Shown here piece by piece: positions 10,423 through 19,503 of a stretch of 64,000 nt of DNA. The notes below the pieces were generated by a model. That model was given only the letters and a program-made list of their open reading frames with translations, was not told the DNA's origin and ran no database searches. The translations under genes and the position numbers were made by a program. Numbering within the stretch: position 1 is the first letter of the stretch; every line of letters begins with the position of its first letter. Origin of the DNA: Planococcus chinensis (GTDB taxonomy: Bacteria; Bacillota; Bacilli; Bacillales_A; Planococcaceae); contig NZ_JABWTK010000012.1 in assembly GCF_020071995.1 (NCBI RefSeq), positions 1 through 64,000 of the forward strand. The letters are read 5' to 3'.

Positions 10423-11481
10423 GTGTCAAAAGCATATGAAAAGGCAGGAGTGAATATCGAAGCAGGCTACGAAGCGGTAAACCGCATGAAATCACATGTG
10501 GAACGGACAGCACGCAAAGGCATGTTGGGTGCATTCGGCGGCTTCGGCGGCATGTTTGATTTATCCGAGCTGAACTTGAAAGAACCGGTTCTTGTTTCCG
10601 GAACGGACGGAGTCGGAACGAAATTGAAATTGGCTTTTATGGCAGACCGCCACGACACCATCGGCATTGACTGTGTGGCGATGTGCGTCAACGATATCGT
10701 AGCGCAAGGTGCAGAGCCCCTGTTTTTCCTTGACTATATTGCAGTCGGCAAAGCGGTTCCGGAGAAAATCGAGGGGATTGTCAAAGGCGTTGCGGACGGC
10801 TGCGTACAGGCCGGAGCAGCATTAATCGGCGGCGAAACAGCCGAAATGCCGGGGCTGTATGAAGTGGAAGAATACGATATTGCCGGATTTGCCGTAGGCG
10901 CAGCGGAGAAATCCCGCATTGTCACCGGCGAAAAAATCCGGCAAGGCGATGTTTTGATCGGCCTTGCTTCAAGCGGCATTCATTCGAATGGCTATTCGCT
11001 TGTCCGCAATATTGTTTTTGACCAGAACCATTTCCAGCTTGACGAGATCATTGAAGGCTTTGAAGACCTCGGTCCGCTCGGCAACGAATTGCTGACGCCG
11101 ACGAAAATCTATGCGAAAACCGTAGCAGCAATCTCCAAGGAGACAGGAGTCCATGGCATGGCTCATGTCACAGGCGGCGGCTTTATCGAAAACTTGCCGC
11201 GCATGATGCCTGAAGGCTTGGGGGCTGAAATTGAGCTCGGCGCTTGGCCCGTTTTGCGCATTTTTGAAATGCTGAAAGAAAAAGGTTCATTGACAGACCG
11301 CGACATGTTTTCGGTATTCAATACCGGAATCGGCTTTGTGCTGGCAGTGGCTCCGGAAGATGTTAAGCAAGTATTGGCATCGGCTGAAGCAAGCGGTGAA
11401 CAAGCTTATGTGATTGGCAAAGTTTCTGCCAAAGCCGGTGTGCAATTCAAAGGTGAACAGGATGGAACTCTCGATGAATAA
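10423..11481 (+). CDS. purM: phosphoribosylformylglycinamidine cyclo-ligase (AIR synthase)
   Basis: 352 residues with a GTG start after GGGGG. The AIRS signature is seen in [15 protein letters not shown], then [18 protein letters not shown] and GGETAEMPG. It closes the imidazole ring of AIR using ATP and FGAM. It lies 12 bases after purF, and its last 20 bases carry the ribosome site and start of purN. Confidence 0.97.
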   Translation: MSKAYEKAGVNIEAGYEAVNRMKSHVERTARKGMLGAFGGFGGMFDLSELNLKEPVLVSGTDGVGTKLKLAFMADRHDTIGIDCVAMCVNDIVAQGAEPLFFLDYIAVGKAVPEKIEGIVKGVADGCVQAGAALIGGETAEMPGLYEVEEYDIAGFAVGAAEKSRIVTGEKIRQGDVLIGLASSGIHSNGYSLVRNIVFDQNHFQLDEIIEGFEDLGPLGNELLTPTKIYAKTVAAISKETGVHGMAHVTGGGFIENLPRMMPEGLGAEIELGAWPVLRIFEMLKEKGSLTDRDMFSVFNTGIGFVLAVAPEDVKQVLASAEASGEQAYVIGKVSAKAGVQFKGEQDGTLDE

Positions 11482-12046
11482 TAAACCCAAAATTGCCGTT
11501 TTCGCTTCTGGAAACGGCTCTAATTTTCAAGCGATTGCGGATGCAGTTCAAGCAGGGCAGCTGGAAGCGGAATTGGCACTTGTTGTAACGGACCGGCCGT
11601 CTGCTTTTGTCGTGGAACGGGCAAAGGACGCAGGCATCGCTTCTTTTGCTTTTGTCCCGAAAGAATACGATTCGAAGCAATTATATGAAGAGATGCTGAA
11701 AGAAAAACTGCAACAATTAGGTGTAGAATGGATTGTGCTGGCCGGCTATATGCGGCTGATTGGATCTGTGCTCCTGGAAGCGTATGAAAACCGGATCATC
11801 AACATTCATCCTTCCGTTTTGCCTGCTTTTCCGGGGAAAGATGCCATTGGGCAAACGATGGCTTCAGGAGCAGAAACAGCGGGCGTCACCGTGCATTACG
11901 TCGATGCCGGCATGGATACAGGACAGATCATCGCCCAGCAATCCTTTGCCGTAAACGGACGGGACCGGGAAGCTGTCGAACAAGAAATCCATGCGATTGA
12001 ACATCAGTTGTATCCTGCAACTTTGCAGCGATTATTAAACCAGTAG
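11462..12046 (+). CDS. purN: GAR transformylase (10-formyl-THF dependent)
   Basis: 194 residues from ATG 11462, which has AAAGGTG five bases upstream; a longer reading frame would reach further into purM without a ribosome site. The catalytic Asn114, His116 and Asp152 lie in [13 protein letters not shown] and DAGMDTGQI. It formylates GAR to FGAR. The start overlaps purM by 20 bases. ATG 11474 is the only serious alternative start. Confidence 0.95.
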   Translation: MELSMNNKPKIAVFASGNGSNFQAIADAVQAGQLEAELALVVTDRPSAFVVERAKDAGIASFAFVPKEYDSKQLYEEMLKEKLQQLGVEWIVLAGYMRLIGSVLLEAYENRIINIHPSVLPAFPGKDAIGQTMASGAETAGVTVHYVDAGMDTGQIIAQQSFAVNGRDREAVEQEIHAIEHQLYPATLQRLLNQ

Positions 12047-12080
12047 TACACATCTGCAGTATTTTATAGGAGGACTTAAC

Positions 12081-13616
12081 GTGAGAAAAAGAGCTTTGCT
12101 AAGTGTATCGGATAAATCAGGCATTTTGGAGTTTGCGCAAGAACTGGAAAAAATGGACTATGAAATCTTGTCGACAGGCGGCACAAAACGCTTTTTGGAA
12201 GAAAACGGCGTTTCGATTACTGCCGTTGATGAAATCACGAAATTCCCCGAAATCCTGGGCGGACGTGTTAAAACCCTGCATCCTTTAGTCCACGGCGGCC
12301 TTTTGGCAAAACATGATGATGCCCAGCATCAAAGTGAAATGGCTGAAAACGGCATATCCCCGATTGATATTGTTTGCGTCAACTTGTATCCGTTCCGCGA
12401 AACCATTTCAAAACCTGATGTCTCGGTTGAAGATGCCATCGAAAACATTGATATCGGCGGTCCAACCATGCTTCGTTCTGCAGCCAAAAACCATGCGTAC
12501 GTCACGGTTATTGTTGATTCTGAAGACTACGCAATTGTCACCAGTGAATTGCGTGATCAAAACGCTACAACTCCTGAAACAAGACGCCGTTTAGCAGCAA
12601 AAGTTTTCCGCCATACTGCAGCTTACGACTCTTACATCTCCAATTACTTAACCGATTTGACCGGTGAAGAATACCCGGATCAATTGACTCTTACATATGA
12701 ATTGCAGCAGCCGCTGCGCTACGGCGAAAACCCGCATCAAAAAGCGGCATTTTACCGCAGCCCGCTTGGCTCAGACTTTTCAATTGCGAGTGCTGAGCAA
12801 TTGCATGGCAAGGAATTGTCGTACAACAATATCCAGGATGCAAATGCAGCACTTCAAATCATCAAGGAATTCAAGATGCCCGCAGCAGTTGCGGTCAAGC
12901 ATATGAATCCTTGCGGCGTCGGAACGGGAGAAACGATCTCCGCTGCTTTCGCGAAAGCTTACGAAGCAGATGCCACTTCGATTTTCGGCGGCATTGTGGC
13001 ATTGAACAAGGAAGTCGATGCGGAAACTGCAGAACAATTGGCTGGTATTTTCCTTGAAATCGTTATTGCACCCGCATTTTCAAAAGAAGCGCTGGAAAAA
13101 TTGACGCAGAAGAAAAATATCCGCTTGTTGACGATTCCGTTTGACGGCACTAAAAAAGACAAATGGAATACAGTGACTGTTGAAGGCGGATTGCTTGTAC
13201 AAGAGCCCGACACTTATGGCTATGAGGATGCAGAAATCCAAGTGGCGACAGATCGTCAGCCGACTGACGCAGAGCTCGAAGCGTTGAAACTTGGCTGGAG
13301 TGTAGTCAAACATGTTAAATCCAACGCCATTGTCGTTTCTAATTCAGATATGACCTTAGGGATTGGCGCAGGCCAGATGAACCGCGTCGGTTCGGCAAAA
13401 ATTGCGCTGGAGCAAGCCGGAGAACGTGCGGCAGGCGCCATCATGGCGTCAGATGCCTTTTTCCCGATGTCCGATACGGTCGAAGCTGCTGCCAAAGCCG
13501 GCATCAAAGCGATTATTCAGCCGGGTGGGTCGAAAAAAGACCAGGAATCAATCGATATGGCCAATGCACACGGCATTGCAATGGTCTTCACAGGCGTTCG
13601 CCATTTCAAACACTAA
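12081..13616 (+). CDS. purH: bifunctional AICAR transformylase / IMP cyclohydrolase
   Basis: 511 residues from GTG 12081, with AGGAGG upstream. The N-terminal MGS-like cyclohydrolase domain begins [12 protein letters not shown] and has [13 protein letters not shown]. The C-terminal transformylase domain has [13 protein letters not shown] and the catalytic [10 protein letters not shown]. It performs the last two steps to IMP. A 34-nt gap separates it from purN, with no terminator seen. Confidence 0.97.
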   Translation: MRKRALLSVSDKSGILEFAQELEKMDYEILSTGGTKRFLEENGVSITAVDEITKFPEILGGRVKTLHPLVHGGLLAKHDDAQHQSEMAENGISPIDIVCVNLYPFRETISKPDVSVEDAIENIDIGGPTMLRSAAKNHAYVTVIVDSEDYAIVTSELRDQNATTPETRRRLAAKVFRHTAAYDSYISNYLTDLTGEEYPDQLTLTYELQQPLRYGENPHQKAAFYRSPLGSDFSIASAEQLHGKELSYNNIQDANAALQIIKEFKMPAAVAVKHMNPCGVGTGETISAAFAKAYEADATSIFGGIVALNKEVDAETAEQLAGIFLEIVIAPAFSKEALEKLTQKKNIRLLTIPFDGTKKDKWNTVTVEGGLLVQEPDTYGYEDAEIQVATDRQPTDAELEALKLGWSVVKHVKSNAIVVSNSDMTLGIGAGQMNRVGSAKIALEQAGERAAGAIMASDAFFPMSDTVEAAAKAGIKAIIQPGGSKKDQESIDMANAHGIAMVFTGVRHFKH

Positions 13617-13631
13617 GCGAGGTGCAGTTGG

Positions 13632-14882
13632 ATGAAAGTAATGGTTATTGGAAGAGGCGGAAGAGAACACGCCATCGCACGCCAATTTTCACAGTCGGCT
13701 TCGGTTGAACAAGTTTATGCAGCTCCGGGCAACGATGGAATGGCAGAGGATGCAACGGTCACAGCAATCGATGAAATGGATTTTTCGGCATTAGCCGATT
13801 TTGCGGAGCAGCAAAACATTGATTTCACCTTTGTTGGACCTGAACAGCCACTGGCTGGTGGCATCGTCGATTTTTTTGAAGAACGCGGATTGCGAATTTT
13901 TGGGCCATCGAAAGCGGCAGCCCAGATTGAAGGCAGCAAAGCGTTTGCTAAGGAATTGATGAAAAAATACGACATTCCGACAGCAGCCTACGAAACATTT
14001 ACCGAAACCGAACCAGCTATTGAATTTATCCGCAAGCACGGTGCGCCGATTGTCATTAAAGCGGATGGACTGGCTGCAGGCAAAGGGGTTGTGGTGGCGG
14101 CATCCGAAGGAGAAGCGATTTCTGCAGTCAAAGACATGCTCGATGGCCAGAAATTCGGCGACTCCGGGTCGCGTGTGGTTATAGAAGAATTTCTGGACGG
14201 AGAAGAATTTTCATTCATGTCTTTTGTCCAGGACGGCCAGATTTACCCGATGGTGATTTCACAAGACCATAAACGGGCATATGACGGGGACCGTGGTCCG
14301 AATACCGGCGGCATGGGCGCCTATTCGCCAGTGCCCCAAATCTCTGAAACTGTGGTGAAAGAGACATATGCCAAAATTGTGGTGCCGGCCGTCGAAGCGA
14401 TGGCAGCTGAAGGAACGCCGTTCAACGGCATCTTGTATGCCGGCATCATTTTAACGGACAAAGGCCCGAAAGTGATTGAATTTAATGCACGTTTCGGCGA
14501 CCCCGAAACCCAAGTAGTCCTGCCGCGCATGCAATCGGATTTCGGAATATTTATGGATAGCTTGCTGAAAGGGAAGCCATTTGAACTTGAATGGAATGAC
14601 CAGGCGGTATTAGGTGTTGTCATAGCAGCGGAAGGCTATCCGGAAAACGTCGAAAAAGGCTTGCTGCTGCCAGATCTTCGGCGGCTGGATGGCGTTGAAA
14701 TAACGCATGCCGGAACGAAACGGATTGATTCCGGCTACGCTGGAAACGGCGGGCGGGTCTTGTTGGTTGCTGCAGCAGGCACAAGCATCGCACAAGCACA
14801 GGACAAAGTATATGAACAGCTGAATAAGCTCCGGTGGACTGGGTTTTTTTACCGGTCGGACATCGGATGGCGTGCAAAGTAA
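13632..14882 (+). CDS. purD: phosphoribosylamine-glycine ligase (GAR synthetase)
   Basis: 416 residues of ATP-grasp fold, opening MKVMVIGRGGREHAIA. IVIKADGLAAGKGVVVA is the nucleotide-binding loop, and VIEFNARFGDPETQ holds the metal ligands. It joins phosphoribosylamine with glycine. It is the last gene of the pur operon, and a terminator follows 28 bases after its stop. The end of the protein is complete. Confidence 0.97.
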   Translation: MKVMVIGRGGREHAIARQFSQSASVEQVYAAPGNDGMAEDATVTAIDEMDFSALADFAEQQNIDFTFVGPEQPLAGGIVDFFEERGLRIFGPSKAAAQIEGSKAFAKELMKKYDIPTAAYETFTETEPAIEFIRKHGAPIVIKADGLAAGKGVVVAASEGEAISAVKDMLDGQKFGDSGSRVVIEEFLDGEEFSFMSFVQDGQIYPMVISQDHKRAYDGDRGPNTGGMGAYSPVPQISETVVKETYAKIVVPAVEAMAAEGTPFNGILYAGIILTDKGPKVIEFNARFGDPETQVVLPRMQSDFGIFMDSLLKGKPFELEWNDQAVLGVVIAAEGYPENVEKGLLLPDLRRLDGVEITHAGTKRIDSGYAGNGGRVLLVAAAGTSIAQAQDKVYEQLNKLRWTGFFYRSDIGWRAK

Positions 14883-14910
14883 TTTTTTGTGTGTTATAAT
14901 AAGTTTTATC

Positions 14911-14950
14911 AAATGGCGTAGATTTCGAAAGAAAATACGCCATTTTTTGT
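14911..14950 (+). terminator. pur operon terminator
   Basis: Stem AAATGGCGTA / TACGCCATTT around a 15-nt loop, then six T. It lies just after purD. Confidence 0.9.
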
Positions 14951-14974
14951 TTTATCCTTTGAAAAAAAGGGTAT
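14949..14974 (+). promoter_or_regulatory. candidate sigma-B promoter of the GNAT gene
   Basis: GTTTTA (14949-14954), 14 nt and GGGTAT (14969-14974). This matches the sigma-B general-stress consensus GTTTAA-N12-15-GGGWAW with one mismatch in the -35. It begins at the end of the pur terminator and would give a leader of about 110 nt for the gene at 15094. Confidence 0.6.
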
Positions 14975-15093
14975 AAGAAAAAAGTTGAGGCTTGAAACAT
15001 CCGCTATTACCTCCCTGTACACTCCAGAACGATTTAGCTATCCCAAGCTAAGAAAACTAAAATGATTTTCCAAAATTGAAAGGGGCAAAATGA

Positions 15094-15684
15094 ATGAATT
15101 GGTACGAAAAATTAAATCAGTATTTCCCGGTAGAAGAAATGAAATCAAAAGAGCATATGGAGACTTTGCTGAAAGAAAAGAGCGATGTTTACCATAAAGA
15201 TGAAGGGCCGTACCATGTCTTAATGTATGCAGAATTCGACAACTTTTCTTTTGTGGATTATCTATTTGTTTCAAAAGAATCGCGCGGCATGGGGCTTGGC
15301 AAAAAGACTTTGCAAATGCTGAAAGATAAAAAGAAACCGATCATCCTTGAAGTGGAGCCGGTAAACTACGAAGACACGGATACTGAAAAACGCCTCCGTT
15401 TCTACGCACGTGAAGGCTTTGAACATGCATCTTCAATCGGCTATTGCCGCCGCTCTCTTGCAACCGGTGAGGAAAACTCAATGGAGATCCTCTATTGGGC
15501 TCCGAACGGCGAAAGCGAAGAAGAGATCTTCGAAGCAATGAAGAAAATGTATGAAGACATCCACACCTACAAAGATACTCATTTTTATGGAGAATCGTAC
15601 GATGGCGTCAATAAAGTCCTCACTTTCGAAGAAGGAAGCAAAGAAGACGTATTGGAACCATTCTCAAATCCAGTTTCAAACTAA
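15094..15684 (+). CDS. GNAT family N-acetyltransferase
   Basis: 196 residues. The acetyl-CoA loop is seen in VSKESRGMGLGKKTL (about 67-81), equivalent to the GNAT motif A R/Q-x-x-G-x-G/A. The C-terminal 60 residues are acidic. GAAAGGGG lies before ATG 15094. The gene is flanked by its own sigma-B-type promoter and a strong terminator, so it is monocistronic. The substrate is not predictable; it could be a small molecule or a protein amine. Confidence 0.8.
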   Translation: MNWYEKLNQYFPVEEMKSKEHMETLLKEKSDVYHKDEGPYHVLMYAEFDNFSFVDYLFVSKESRGMGLGKKTLQMLKDKKKPIILEVEPVNYEDTDTEKRLRFYAREGFEHASSIGYCRRSLATGEENSMEILYWAPNGESEEEIFEAMKKMYEDIHTYKDTHFYGESYDGVNKVLTFEEGSKEDVLEPFSNPVSN

Positions 15685-15687
15685 AGC

Positions 15688-15715
15688 AAATCCACGCGCA
15701 AGCGTGGATTTTTTG
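15688..15715 (+). terminator. terminator of the GNAT gene
   Basis: Perfect 10-bp stem AAATCCACGC / GCGTGGATTT with a GCAA loop, then a T run. Confidence 0.9.
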
Positions 15716-15824
15716 TGTCTGCTTCATAAAAACCACTTCTTATATTTGACAGTCTTATCTGTATTTTCAACCTATATTATGCTACGATATTATCTATAAG
15801 AGAAGAGAGAGAAGGTGCCGGCAA

Positions 15825-17555
15825 TTGGTAAACCCGTTATGGAGAAACAACGAAATAAGACAGCAAATGAAGGTAATTACGAAAGAAGCATCGCCGGATC
15901 TTGTTCTGACGAATGCAACCTATTTACATGGCATATTCAAAAAATGGATGACCGGAAACATCTGGATCAAGGATGACCGCATTGTTTACGCTGGACAAGA
16001 AATGCCGAAAATCGGCGAAGATACGGAAGTTGCAGACATGACCGGCAAATTTATTGTGCCCGGATACATAGAACCTCATGTTCACCCTTACCAGTTGTAC
16101 AATCCGCAGACATTTGCTGATTACGCAGCGCAAGGCGGAACCACGACGTTCCTGTCGGACAACCTGACTTTGTTTTTAGCATTGGAAAACGAGAAAGCGT
16201 TTTCATTGCTGGATGAACTGCGAAAGCTGCCTTTCAATTTTTATTGGTGGACCCGCTTTGATTCGCAGACGGAAATGAATAACGAAGACCATTTATTCAC
16301 ATCCAAGTCAGTCGGAGAATGGCTGGACCGTCCGGACGTCCTGTTAGGCGGCGAATTGACAGGCTGGCCAAAGTTGATGGCAGGCGATGATCAAATGCTG
16401 TACTGGATCCAAAAAGCGAAATTGGGCCTGAAAAAAATCGAAGGCCATTTCCCAGGGGCTTCTGAAAAGACTTTGGCTCGCATGCGGCTCCTTGGAGCAG
16501 ACGGAGACCACGAAGCGATGACGGTTGAAGAAGTGGAAATGCGCTTGCTGCACGGCTACGGCGTGACGCTTCGCCACTCTTCCATCCGCCCGGATTTGCC
16601 GAGCTTGCTCAAAGGCATTGTCGAACGTGAGTTGAATGTATTCGATAAGCTGATGATGACTACGGATGGCTCCACTCCTGGTTTCCATCAGGACGGAGTC
16701 ATGGATTTGTGCATCCAAATTGCACTGGATGCAGGAGTGCCGCCGATTGATGCTTATATGATGGCGTCTTATAATGTGGCCCGTTACTACAATGTAACGA
16801 ACCTGCATGGTTTGATTGCCACAGGACGCATGGCAAACTTGAATATCCTGGATGATATTGAAAATCCAGTGCCGTCCGGCGTTATTTCAAAAGGCGTCTG
16901 GCTGAAGAAAAACGGTGAAAAAGTATATACGCTTCCAACAATCGACTGGTCGGTTATGCCGGAGCTCGATATGAAATTTGACTTGACGGAAGACGATTTC
17001 CAGTTCTCCATGCCTTTCGGAATCGAAATGGTCAACGACGTGATTACAAAACCTTATTCAGTCAATGTCGATACCCACGACGGCAATTTATCCAAGTCCC
17101 ATGACGAAAGCTTTATGATGCTGGTCGACCGGAACGGGAAATGGCGCGTCAATACATTGATCAAAGGCTTTGCCGCAGGAGTCAGCGGATTTGCTTCTTC
17201 GTATACCAATACAGGGGACATCATCTTAATCGGCAAAAGCCGGCGGGATATGTGGGCCGCTTTTGAAGAACTGAAACGCATCAAAGGGGGCATCGTCTTA
17301 ATCGAAGACGGAGAAAATGTCTGCACGCTGCCGCTGCCAATAGGCGGGGGGATGTCCGATCTGCCGATGGAGCAATTGATCCCGCAGGAGGCGGCTTTGA
17401 AAGATGCGCTGAAAGAGCGCGGCTATAAGCATGGCGACGCCGTGTATACGCTGTTGTTCCTGCAGGCCACCCATCTGCCATATGTCCGGATTACGCAAAA
17501 AGGGATTTATGATGTCATGAACAAAAAGATTCTGTTCCCGGCATTTATGCGCTGA
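15825..17555 (+). CDS. yerA: adenine deaminase-like amidohydrolase (YerA type)
   Basis: 576 residues of the amidohydrolase superfamily. The metal-binding HxH lies in PGYIEPHVHPYQLY (near 80), with a composite beta-domain at the ends. TTG 15825 is chosen because GAGAAGGTG sits 8 nt upstream; the added N terminus (PLWRNNEIRQQ) is typical of YerA relatives. Adenine deaminases of this superfamily convert adenine to hypoxanthine, and the position beside the pur operon fits a role in purine recycling. YerA itself has been only weakly characterised, so the activity is inferred. Confidence 0.85.
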   Translation: MVNPLWRNNEIRQQMKVITKEASPDLVLTNATYLHGIFKKWMTGNIWIKDDRIVYAGQEMPKIGEDTEVADMTGKFIVPGYIEPHVHPYQLYNPQTFADYAAQGGTTTFLSDNLTLFLALENEKAFSLLDELRKLPFNFYWWTRFDSQTEMNNEDHLFTSKSVGEWLDRPDVLLGGELTGWPKLMAGDDQMLYWIQKAKLGLKKIEGHFPGASEKTLARMRLLGADGDHEAMTVEEVEMRLLHGYGVTLRHSSIRPDLPSLLKGIVERELNVFDKLMMTTDGSTPGFHQDGVMDLCIQIALDAGVPPIDAYMMASYNVARYYNVTNLHGLIATGRMANLNILDDIENPVPSGVISKGVWLKKNGEKVYTLPTIDWSVMPELDMKFDLTEDDFQFSMPFGIEMVNDVITKPYSVNVDTHDGNLSKSHDESFMMLVDRNGKWRVNTLIKGFAAGVSGFASSYTNTGDIILIGKSRRDMWAAFEELKRIKGGIVLIEDGENVCTLPLPIGGGMSDLPMEQLIPQEAALKDALKERGYKHGDAVYTLLFLQATHLPYVRITQKGIYDVMNKKILFPAFMR

Positions 17556-17653
17556 GAAATGGCTGCAGCTTTAGAATAGCCATATTATTTTTCTCTGCTC
17601 GACTAAAGTGCTAAACTAGTGAAACAGGCTTCTAAATTAAATGTCTTATACTG

Positions 17654-17684
17654 GGCATGGAGAAGCGAGCTTCTTCATGCCTTT
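17654..17684 (+). terminator. hairpin after yerA (weak terminator candidate)
   Basis: A 13-bp stem, GGCATGGAGAAGC / GCTTCTTCATGCC with one G-T pair, followed only by CTTTG. The U-tract is poor, so it may be a weak terminator or an mRNA end processing structure between yerA and yerC. Confidence 0.4.
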
Positions 17685-17735
17685 GACATGGGATGAGCCA
17701 GCTCAGGAAGAGAAAGGAAAGGACGGTGAAGCTGC

Positions 17736-18056
17736 ATGCAGGTGGATAAAATCCGAGGGCCGCAAACAGACCAATTGATTGAAGCAATTTTGGCGCTGAA
17801 AGACAAAGAAGAAGCTTATCGTTTTTTCGATGATCTTTGCACGATCAGTGAAATCCAATCATTGTCGCAGCGTTTGGAAGTGGCGCATATGCTGAGAATG
17901 AAAAAAACATATGAAAAAATAAAAAATGAAACCGGTGCGAGTACAGCCACGATTTCGCGCGTGCGCCGCTGCCTGAATTATGGCAACGACGGCTACGATG
18001 AAATGCTGGGACGTCTGTATCCAGACGAAAAACCGTTTCAACTGCCAAAAGACTGA
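17736..18056 (+). CDS. yerC: TrpR-like transcriptional regulator YerC
   Basis: A 106-residue protein of the YerC/YecD family. The TrpR-type helix-turn-helix spans about 57-82, including KIKNETGASTATISRVRRCL. Length and sequence fit the family closely. Its regulated genes are not known from sequence; the conserved place between the pur/yerA genes and pcrB is shared with B. subtilis. GGTGA lies seven bases before ATG 17736. An unusual repeat element sits directly after its stop codon. Confidence 0.9.
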   Translation: MQVDKIRGPQTDQLIEAILALKDKEEAYRFFDDLCTISEIQSLSQRLEVAHMLRMKKTYEKIKNETGASTATISRVRRCLNYGNDGYDEMLGRLYPDEKPFQLPKD

Positions 18057-18058
18057 AC

Positions 18059-18625
18059 AAAAGAGTTGCCGCACATATTTAAGGCTGTCGAGAAACCTTG
18101 ACAGCCTTACTTATTCCGCTTCAGGCGGACGCTTTTCGCGGGCTCGCGCCGGCTTCGCTTTCCCGCAGAAAAGGCATTGGCCGAAGCCTGCGAGGGCAAG
18201 CCTTTGCGACGAAGCTAGCGGAGCGATGCAGGAGCAGTGGTTTTTCGCCGCCTTCCGCTTTATTCCATTTTCTTTCTTCTTTACAAGGTTCCGCTTGAAA
18301 AGAGAGAATAAAGTGAAGCACCCTGCGGTTTCTTGCTTTGTCTAGATATGGAGCAAAACAGCGGAGACTCCCGCGGGACAGCGCAGTGCCGAAATCCACT
18401 CGGCTGCCAGGCCGAGTTAGTTCGGCGCAAGCCCGCAGGAAAGACATTGGGCGAAGCCTGCGAGCCCAAGTCTTTGCGACGAAGCTAGCGCAGCGATGCA
18501 GGAGCATATGTTTTCAGCGGAGCTGTTTTGCGGAATATCGAGGATATTCTAAGGAGAATTTTTGCTATAACTTTCTTAACAAGCTGAAAAGAGTTGCTGC
18601 AAATTTACTGCGGCAACTCTTTTCC
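18059..18625 (+). repeat. family A intergenic element (copy 1) with flanking duplication
   Basis: The gap between yerC and pcrB (about 700 nt) holds no gene. Sequence from the yerC terminator arm, AAAAGAGTTGCCGCAC (from 18059), recurs as AAAAGAGTTGCTGCAA (from 18587), where the full terminator follows. Between them lies a GC-rich element of about 505 nt. It contains a 9-bp hairpin (AAGGCTGTC/GACAGCCTT, 18082-18111) and two 75-nt blocks (18162-18236 and 18432-18506) with seven differences. Part of the block recurs inverted at 42244-42301. Open frames through it are not credible genes. Confidence 0.75.
18587..18625 (+). terminator. yerC-side terminator, right-hand copy
   Basis: AAAAGAGTTGC pairs with GCAACTCTTTT, with three more inner pairs. 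It follows the family A element. Confidence 0.8.
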
Positions 18626-18672
18626 GATGAATCCAGCAAAGCATTTTAGAGCAGGGTTCTGTATGAAAAAGA

Positions 18673-18724
18673 GGGGCTAGCCGACAAGTTGCGTAGTAGA
18701 CTTATCGGTTGGCCCCGTTTTTTT
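18673..18724 (+). terminator. terminator upstream of pcrB
   Basis: A stem of GGGGCTAGCCGACAAGT against ACTTATCGGTTGGCCCC, then seven T. Its T run merges into the pcrB -10 region. Confidence 0.88.
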
Positions 18725-18732
18725 GTTATAAT
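18724..18732 (+). promoter_or_regulatory. extended -10 promoter of pcrB
   Basis: TG-T-TATAAT lies 33 nt before the coding start. No good -35 is present (the preceding DNA is the terminator stem), so the extended -10 must carry recognition. Confidence 0.55.
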
Positions 18733-18770
18733 GAAGTGATGAAAAAAGAACCAAGGTTAGGTGGATGATT

Positions 18771-19472
18771 GTGGACTTTCAAACATGGCGTCATGTCTTT
18801 AAATTAGATCCGGCGAAAGCCATTTCGGATGAACAGTTGGAACGAATTTGCGAATCTGGGACCGATGCCATCTTGATTGGCGGAAGCGATAATGTCACAC
18901 TCGACAATGTCCTTGATTTAATGGCGCGGGTACGCCGCTACACGGTGCCTGTTGTGCTGGAAGTATCGACGATTGAAGCGGTAACGCCGGGTTTTGATTT
19001 TTATTTCATTCCGACCGTTTTAAACAGTGACAATCCCTTATGGGTCAAAGGCCTTCACCATGAAGCCATCCGGGAATACGGAGATATTATGGACTGGGAA
19101 GAATTGATTCCGGAAGGGTATTGCATTTTGAACCCCGATTGCAAAGCGGCAGAACTGACGCAGGCCAAAACGCATATCACAATAGATGATGTGGTGGCAT
19201 ATGCGAGAATGGCGGAACATTTTTTCCGGCTGCCGATTTTTTATATGGAATACAGCGGTACATACGGAGATGCCGGCTGGGTCCGGGATGTCCATGAAGT
19301 GCTGGACAATACCCGTTTGTTTTATGGAGGCGGCATCGATTCGCCGGAAAAGGCGAAAGAAATGGCCGCCATTGCTGATACAATCGTCGTCGGCAACTTG
19401 ATTTATGAAAATATCGAAAATGCGATGGCAACCGTACAGGCGGTTGCGGAAACGGATAACAAATCGCTATAA
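18771..19472 (+). CDS. pcrB: heptaprenylglyceryl phosphate synthase
   Basis: 233 residues of the GGGP synthase-like TIM-barrel family. [45 protein letters not shown] and [11 protein letters not shown] are all conserved. In Bacillales, PcrB joins heptaprenyl diphosphate to glycerol-1-phosphate. GTG 18771 is preferred, because AGGTGG abuts ATG 18765 with no spacing but lies 6 nt before the GTG. It is the first gene before pcrA, and its 3' end also holds the pcrA promoter and LexA box. Confidence 0.93.
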   Translation: MDFQTWRHVFKLDPAKAISDEQLERICESGTDAILIGGSDNVTLDNVLDLMARVRRYTVPVVLEVSTIEAVTPGFDFYFIPTVLNSDNPLWVKGLHHEAIREYGDIMDWEELIPEGYCILNPDCKAAELTQAKTHITIDDVVAYARMAEHFFRLPIFYMEYSGTYGDAGWVRDVHEVLDNTRLFYGGGIDSPEKAKEMAAIADTIVVGNLIYENIENAMATVQAVAETDNKSL

Positions 19473-19491
19473 TAAAAAGAACAGATGTTCG
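19444..19491 (+). promoter_or_regulatory. internal promoter and LexA box of pcrA
   Basis: TTGCGG (19444-19449), 18 nt and TATAAT (19468-19473) lie at the end of pcrB. AGAACAGATGTTCG (19478-19491) follows, with one mismatch to the Gram-positive SOS box CGAACNNNNGTTCG. A bound LexA would cover the transcription start. The B. subtilis pcrA-ligA-yerH group is reported as part of the SOS regulon. Confidence 0.82.
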
Positions 19492-19503
19492 AGGTGGTGC
19501 ACA

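Noticed and set aside
14892-14900. TG-T-TATAAT just after purD
   Set aside because: It would start transcription into the pur terminator hairpin, so it is probably chance AT-rich sequence.
18121-18507. Several overlapping open frames of 60-128 codons in the yerC-pcrB gap
   Set aside because: They lie on both strands of the family A element, lack ribosome sites, and their apparent length comes from the GC-rich repeat.
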